Part shown: in pieces, positions 57,700-64,000 of the stretch
Layout: every line of letters starts with the position of its first letter
Numbering within the stretch: the stretch's first letter is position 1
NCBI GenBank assembly: GCA_024760905.1
Contig: CM045745.1
Coordinates: 19,816,282 to 19,880,281 of the forward strand
From: Plotosus lineatus
Lineage: Eukaryota; Chordata; Actinopteri; Siluriformes; Plotosidae
DNA: 64,000 nt
Reading direction: 5' to 3'
Notes under the pieces: model-generated
Told to the model about the DNA's origin: nothing
Database searches by the model: none
Seen by the model: the letters and a program-made list of their open reading frames with translations, nothing else
Made by a program: the position numbers and the translations under genes

Positions 57700-58855
57700 T
57701 CCAAAAGCCAATGACCAATAAAAAATGCAGACTTTTTGAATTATATTTTAATATAAAATAATATTATTAAAAACAATGTCATTTTTATTTCTTAAAAATA
57801 TCTTAATATTAAAGCAGGTGTCATTAAAAAGAATTCTTTAAAAGTATATATTTTTTATTGATTTCATTATTATCTGACTGGTGTATAAAATAATTGATCA
57901 AGAAAATACATTGATTTATTTTATAAAAGAGGTTTGACCATTGTTTTGTTTGTTAATATCTTGTTTAAGAATCCTGCCGAGAGATCATCAACATTTATTT
58001 GTTTGCTTTCGGGGGGGGTCAAAAAAAGCGTACTCTCTGTCCGTTTGGAAAAATGTTGAACCGCCCCTAAAATGATATTTTATCATTAATTTCGACATTT
58101 TTAACCATTACATTATGACACCTTTACTCCTGTTGTCTGGGACAAACTATGAGCGCCAGCTGTCTTGATTCAAGCATTATTTACCTGGGATAACGTCTAT
58201 GAAACCCTTGATAGTGACTTGATCAGATGGTACCACTCCCAGGTATTATATTCTAATAATTATATAAGTATATACGACATGGAAATACCATGATCTGATT
58301 GGTCTGCATCCTTGGGATTAAAAAGTCCTTATTCCAAGTGAATATGCTTGAATGGATATGACGGACACTTGCAGTTTTTCACTGGTGCTTGGAGCAGATG
58401 GTGTCATCATTTCAAGCTTAAAAATGGAGAAGTAAGCTATAAAAGTCTCATTTAGCTCTTTTGGTCAAGTTTCTGTGTCGTTTATGGTAAAACAATTATA
58501 CACCAGAGATTTGGTGGATATCGCTAAACTGAATAGTACCCTGAATTTTCCAACTTGAGGGTTATTCAGTGACATCTACCTCACCTTCATCGCATAATTA
58601 TTATTATAGATGTAATCTATGTTGTATCTTCACTTAAATTCTTATCTTACAAGCTTCTTGATTAAAAACTGGCTTGCTTTATAATTCAGTCGGGGAATGT
58701 ATTTCAACTAATAACCGTAGTATTTGTACTGAGATGACTACCCAGAATTCAATTTGTCAATCAGCTACTTCAACTAAGCTTCCCAACACTCCAGTCTCGT
58801 TTACCATCACAATAAAGAACATTCAAGTATTTGCTCAAGATTCTCTCAGGACATG
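57700..58855. other. non-coding stretch downstream of rell1
   Basis: AT-rich. A short frame at 58674-58898 has no family motif. If the alternative rell1 terminal exon is real, this is its last intron. Confidence 0.5.
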
Positions 58856-58928
58856 TAGGATTATTTGTATATTTTACAGATTTACTCTGTTTAATTGAGT
58901 TTAATCTTTTTTAAATTTCTCTCTTAAG

Positions 58929-58937
58929 GCAGAGTAA
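58929..58937 (+). CDS. rell1: candidate alternative rell1 terminal exon (Ala-Glu-stop)
   Basis: A T-rich tract ending tctctcttaag is followed by GCA GAG TAA. Its phase 0 is compatible with the donor at 54454. The equivalent position in the left duplicate (12627) keeps an even better acceptor. A conserved AATAAA at 60431-60436 could end a UTR of about 1.5 kb. This is inference from splice signals and duplication, not from a recognised protein motif. Confidence 0.35.
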   Translation, partial: AE

Positions 58938-60430
58938 GTGTCAAGTGCCAAAAAGTAAGTGTAGGAGGAGCAATATCCATTAATGTATCGTCCAGAGAAA
59001 ATTTTAAACACATTTTAAAAACCAACCACTGCACTGGCCCAGCAGAGATGGAGGAAGCAACTCTGTGGTTTCAAAGACAGGAGGAAGGTGAAAGGTGAAT
59101 TGAAAGAAACAAAATGAGTAGGTCTTTTAATTTGAACTGCAGTGTTAAGCTCCACCTTCTCGCCACTGGCGTTTGTTTGTGCATCTGATAATTGAGGCGG
59201 AAGTTGCATCCGTTTATCAGTTATTCCATCACCATGTCATTCCTCCCTTTATAAACGCACTTCATCATTAACCGCGCATCGAGGCGTTTTGTACATTTTA
59301 GTAGCCGCGAGTGTATAAATGGTTAATCCACAGTCAAATATGCTCTCACATTACTTTGTAGACTTCAGGATGGGTGTGACTCAAGGTCATGTGACTCAGT
59401 CAGCCACTTCCAAGAAGTAAAGACTATATTTTATTAGGTTTTTTGGTCACTTTAGTTCAGAGAGCCACAAAACCATCTCGGTACAAATCTAACCAAGCAC
59501 ACGATCCTGTCCATCAGATGGCTTACTGTTTGTCCTTGATTTTTTTTTTTTTTTTTTATTGCTTTGCCTTTGTGCCTTTAAACAAATCAGCTTCATGTAT
59601 AATTAAACTTCAGTAAAAGTCTGCTAAATTGTGTATTTATGACTTTTAGTGAAGCAAAAAAAAAAAAAAAAAAAAATTCCTTTATGTTCAGGATACACAT
59701 TACACAGTTTTACAATGTGGTCGCCCTCCGGGTAAACAACACTATGGATCGTGTTCAATATGATCTCAAATATCTCTGTGAAGCCACATGCAATATTATA
59801 TAATGCTGCTAATATAAATCCTTGGAAAGAAAGAAAAAAGGGACAAAAATTTTCGGAGACGAGATGGGGTGTGGTGACAGGACCCCCCCCCCCCCCCCAA
59901 CTGCGTGCTTTATTTACATTTAAGTACCTTCCTGATTACCTCAGAATAAAAAGCACTGTCATGATCGATTATAGACAATAAATACAATATTATTATATAG
60001 TTTGTTTACTCTTAAACTGTTTGCTGTTCTGTATACAGTAGATGTTTTAAAAATGATAATATTACACCAGAAATTAAAAGTCTGTGCATCAGATACTGTA
60101 TTGAGAAAAGGTTTGAGATACGAGGAATCTCGTTTCAGTCAGTGTAGACAGAACCTCTTTGCCTGTACATTTAACTGACTTGTATGAGGAAACTGAGCAA
60201 GTGTTGTGTCTGGGGTTAAAAAAGCTGAATAAGGTGTGAATTTAAGTGCACTTTTGTGATGTGTTCACACTATAAGGAGTCTCCTACTTTTTAAAGGATT
60301 TTTGACTAAAGTATCCCTTGAAAAATGTCAAAGATTAACCTGAACCAAAATAGTTAGAATTGTGAATTTACGAAGCAATATTTTAAAACAAATCTATTTA
60401 AAATGTAATGGGATATTATATCGGAAGTCT

Positions 60431-60436
60431 AATAAA
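60431..60436 (+). terminator. conserved AATAAA in right duplicate
   Basis: Matches 14411-14416 in position and context. It is about 1.5 kb after the candidate rell1 terminal exon at 58929. Confidence 0.35.
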
Positions 60437-60647
60437 TGTTTTGCAATGGATTAAAAAAAATAAAAATTCTGTTCCAGAACATATTATTTTGATTCTAGTT
60501 TTTGTATGCACAGTTTGTATCTGCATTAAAAGGTGTTAATTCAAACCTGTGTTTTTGATCTTTCTTTTCCATTAAACCCAGAATGTTAAGCACTTGTAAT
60601 GCCGGTCCTGCAGGTTAATCAACTGAGCACTGCGGATAATATCTAAC

Positions 60648-60649
<2 letters not shown>

Positions 60650-60713
<64 letters not shown>
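60650..60713 (+). repeat. GT microsatellite in right duplicate
   Basis: Longer allele of the repeat at 14624-14662, in otherwise near-identical flanks. Confidence 0.95.
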
Positions 60714-60715
<2 letters not shown>

Positions 60716-61809
60716 ATGGGTCACCAGAGTGCGACTGATAACCTTGGAAACAGGCTCTTGGAAAGTCAACCACAAAATGCCTTCCCCTGTTTATTCCATC
60801 CTGATTTTAGCTATTTAGGAAACATGGTCCGGTCTGGCACTGAGATTCAATGTAACCACGTGTTTTTATATCTATTTACTTTTATATTTCATGGGCTTTT
60901 ATTTCTCTGTGTTGTTTGTTGATATCATGATATATACACTTCCTGGTTCCTCGCAAGAACTCAGTGGATGTATGGAGTATACTAAAGTGTATAATTTCCA
61001 TAAAATAAGGATATATCAGTCAGATGTGGCTGTGGTTTCAGAGCGACTAGTGCGTGTATGTGACGTTTGCACATGTGGTGCTCATGAATGTTTAACAAGC
61101 TGTAATATATTATTAGGTCTTGGTATTTTTGGATCTGTGAATTATTAACCTGCCGCTTCATGGAACCACACGGGAAGCTAAACTCTGAGAGAGAGAGATC
61201 ACATTTAAACAGCTCTTTACACTACACCAAGACTATTATCTTTTTATTTTCAACATTTGGCTCACAGCAAATCGATAAATGAATTAAATTCGACTATTTT
61301 CATGTAATTGTTTGCTATTCTCATAATGGATATGCTTGGTTTTAAATATAATTCTATTCATATTTAATTTATATTCTGCTGACTTGGAATATACCTGAAG
61401 ATAAGGTATTCATGTATTCAAATCATCTCCTTTGAGGGCCTTTCAAACTCGTACACTATTAGGTAAAATGGCTTTGTAAAATTCTGTTTTAATTTGTACT
61501 GCGACGGAACAATGAGAAGTAATGGCAGAACAGGATAGTTGGCAGGAGGGCAAGAGAACCTAATCACAATCAATAATAAATATAGCTGTCAAGAAATGTC
61601 CGCATTGATTAATAGAGCTGTGTTCTGAAGTACACTGTGGTGTGATACACCACTTTCACTCGGTCTAAAAACAACATTTGATTGAAATGACAGAGGGCAT
61701 TACAACAGAGAAAATGATTTTCCTCACACAAACCTGGCCAGCAAAGTAAGCATTTTAGTTTAGTGTGGCAGCCGAAGGACAAATACTTCAAATTTGTCTG
61801 GTTGGAATT

Positions 61810-61905
61810 AACCTGTCCAGGGTGTACTCTGCCCTCGCCAAGAGTCGGCTGAGATGGGCACCAGCCTCACTAATTAGGATTAGGTGGTTCAGAAAATAGA
61901 TGAAT
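61810..61905 (+). repeat. type II SINE tail fragment
   Basis: Only the tail remains: cctgtccagggtgtactctg ... actaattaggattaggtggt, ending in a GAATAAA-like repeat. Confidence 0.7.
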
Positions 61906-61909
61906 AAAC

Positions 61910-63740
61910 AGACTTAAGTAACTTAGTGTCATACTGCGGCCGATTATCTGATAATCATCACTTATGGCACATTGCTTCGTGACCTATTTTTTAATTGAGT
62001 CGACTTTGGTATTCTGTATTAGTGTCAATTGTGTATAATGCTGCAAATAAATGGTACCAAATTAAATATTTTTGATATTTTATCAAGAGCAACAGAGAAA
62101 TCTGTTATAAATCAAAAAGATTTCAGTTGTATATTCCTCGTGGTGATTATATACAGTATAGCGATAGGTGTTTTGTAAGCATGCCTGTACTAACACACAC
62201 CCCATGAACAGTTGGAATGTTTTAGTCTGTTTCAGTTCAGTATTACCTGGAAGAGTTTAGCAATAATCTTGAGGCATATTTATTAGAAACTTTTCCTAGT
62301 TACAAAAAATACCAGTCTTGATCACAAGCATTGTGCTTTATTATTATTATTATTATTATTATTATCCTTTGTTCATTTAAATAAGTGGATCAGATTTCAT
62401 AATGAAAAATGTTTTAAAATACAGATTTGTATCGATCTCATGAAATAAAATAAATATCATAGATAAAACAATGACTTGCGCATTTACATATATACATTTT
62501 GCAAAAGAAAAACGTTTTGGCTGTACTATACGAGACGTTGTGAGTCCTGTACGACTGAAAGTTTGAGTTTCATTAAGATAAAAGCATTCAACAAAATATG
62601 GCAGATAAGGTACAATTATCATTCGCCTGCTAGGTTGAGAAAAATGTTTTACTGTTTCTTCATAATTCTGTGGAAATACAGTCCTTCATTACACCAGTTC
62701 CAGCTTCATTAAGTCACCATCGCTTCACAACTGAGTTTTTTTTTTTTCTTTCGTCTTTAGCAGGACAATTCCTGTCATTTCCTGCAGCTGTGTTAACTGC
62801 ATAAATGAACCTGATAAACATCCTATCAGTCGAGAATTTAACAATAATTCTTGATGAAATGTCCGCATTAAATTTTAGTGCCATTTCCCAGGATATAATT
62901 TGCTTGAGTGGGTTTGTGTGGACCCGTTCTACCGATTTCTAAGCAGTTCAAATTGGAGCCCACTTGTCTTTTTTTTTTTTTTTTTTTTTTTTAAACAGGC
63001 TCTCGGTGATCTTAAACTTACTGAAGTAGGTAAAGAGGCAGTGCTAACTAGTTTTCATAATGAATGACCGTCACATGCTCAATTCAAGTCAACAGAAGCA
63101 TTCTCTGCATATTTGTGAAATCAAGATGTCTGTAATTTTAGGATTAAAAGCTGGATAAGTTGTTGTGTTCAACATTAGTTACTTATAATAGCAAATGAAA
63201 ACAAAAGGCACATGCTTACATTTTTTTTTTTTTTCCGAGAATAAATCTCTCTCCATGAGATTGCATCTGGTCAAATTCCTGTTCATAAAATTGTTCACAT
63301 TTTGGGAAGCAAGAACGATATCTTTTTTTCTAAGCTCATTGGTCACCTGCTACAACAGTCTCTCTGTTCTCCGAGTCATGTGGTATCATCATGGAGTTAA
63401 GGGAGAATATTGCAGATCGCCAACTAAACAATAATAAGCAAATGTTCATCACAGTAATTATGGACATGCATAGACTAAAGGCACAGAGAAAGGTTTTAAA
63501 AGTAACAGTCCATACACTCCATGCTTCCAAAATGCTTGGCAGAATATATCTCTATTATATATTCTGTTTATATACCCCATGACCTGTAAACAAGAGTGAA
63601 TGAGTGTTCAACATCTTCATTTAAAATCCTTCATTAAGACATGATGAATAAAGAATATAAATTGGGGGAAAAAAAATTTTTTTGGCCACATGTGGTGTTC
63701 ATTCAGGTCAGGTCAGGTCTGGTTGCCATGATAGGTGGTG
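61910..63740. other. intergenic and probable 3' UTR of the convergent gene
   Basis: AT-rich with (ATT)n at 62340-62366 and T runs at 62738-62747, 62969-62991 and 63221-63234. The part above about 62340 is probably the 3' UTR of the minus-strand gene. No exon recognised. Confidence 0.45.
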
Positions 63741-63751
63741 AGCTCCAGGTC

Positions 63752-64000
63752 TTACTCGTATTCCTCCCCTGCAGTAGCTGCCTCCAAGGCAGCAAGTGCT
63801 TCGTCCACCATAGAGTCTGTGACACTCACGGTGTCCTCTGTGTCTTTTTCTTTCGATTCTGCCTCCTGGGAGAGTGACGAGTCTTCGTCTGTCATGAGCT
63901 TGGTGTCTGTTGAGGAAAGGCTGGTGCTGCTAGTATGGATGTCTACTGATATGACGCTCTCCTTGTCTGCTATGTCCCCTACTCCCTGCCTTCCATCCTC
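63752..64000 (-). CDS. C-terminal exon of C4orf19/PGCKA1-like protein (partial)
   Basis: The minus strand is open for 82 codons to a TAA at 63752-63754 and continues off the window. The protein end is Ser/Thr/Asp/Glu-rich (DEDSSLSQEAESKEKDTEDT) and finishes MVDEALAALEAATAGEEYE. From memory, the human C4orf19 (PGCKA1) protein, which associates with PDCD10 and the GCKIII kinases, has a very similar EALAALEAATAGE ending, and C4orf19 and RELL1 are convergent neighbours on human 4p14, as here. The exon is certain to be coding-like; the name rests on a short tail plus synteny. A TTTATT at about 62337 (AATAAA on this strand) could be its polyadenylation signal. Confidence 0.62.
   Translation of the reverse strand, partial: EDGRQGVGDIADKESVISVDIHTSSTSLSSTDTKLMTDEDSSLSQEAESKEKDTEDTVSVTDSMVDEALAALEAATAGEEYE

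Larger units (their letters stand above)
58861..61404 (+). repeat. right copy of 2.5-2.8 kb segmental duplication
   Basis: Partner of 12555-15369. It lies downstream of rell1 in the direction of its transcription and may be its 3' UTR. The near-identical part is 60317-61404. It contains AATAAA at 60431-60436 and a longer GT repeat (60650-60713). Both copies contain the same 85-residue open frame (60891-61148 here), which follows from their identity and is not evidence of a gene. Confidence 0.9.

Overview
This is a gene-poor, repeat-rich stretch of vertebrate nuclear DNA, almost certainly from a ray-finned fish. It contains introns with GT/AG borders, AT-rich non-coding DNA, long microsatellites, Tc1, Tigger-like and hAT DNA transposons, tRNA-derived SINEs and several LINE types in fish-like combinations. 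I see no bacterial operons, CRISPR arrays, rRNA genes or free-standing tRNA genes.

Three protein genes are supported. (1) rwdd4 (+) is complete at the coding level. Its exons lie at 16935-16958, 20063-20143, 21862-21971, 22962-23112, 23211-23319, 23429-23478, a probable 3-nt microexon at 23581-23583, and 26212-26244. All splice phases agree and the predicted protein has 186 residues. (2) A RELT-family gene best called rell1 (+) has coding exons at 33489-33674, 43154-43228, 45404-45458, 50713-50964 and 54312-54534. The signal-peptide exon was not found, and the last exon may instead splice at 54453 to 58929. (3) At the right edge, 63752-64000 (-) is the acidic C-terminal end of a gene that converges on rell1. 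Its ending and position suggest the C4orf19 (PGCKA1) homologue.

Layout. 1-12.5 kb is transposon wreckage: two Tigger-like elements, three copies of a TA-flanked MITE, an interrupted Tc1 element, a LINE split by a Tigger-like element, and a 2.8-kb Tigger-like element split by a Tc1 copy. 12.55-15.37 kb is one copy of a 2.5-2.8 kb duplication whose partner is at 58.86-61.40 kb. 15.4-26.4 kb is rwdd4 with its promoter region and transposon-filled introns. 26.4-33.4 kb is LINE and SINE DNA. 33.5-54.6 kb is rell1, with a ~3-kb LINE, two hAT elements with perfect 8-bp target duplications, and long AT/GT repeats in its introns. 54.6-58.8 kb holds a SINE, a truncated Tc1 copy and a foldback element. 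58.9-61.4 kb is the second duplicate copy, possibly the rell1 3' terminal exon and UTR. 61.4-63.7 kb is quiet DNA before the convergent gene.

I found no new enzymatic or defence system. The observations most worth checking are the one-codon microexon in rwdd4, the flanking duplication that seems to carry a terminal exon and polyadenylation signal, the rell1/C4orf19 convergence, and several unusually readable transposon histories: a filled site beside its empty paralogue, hAT inside hAT, a twin-primed LINE, and SINEs sharing a LINE tail.
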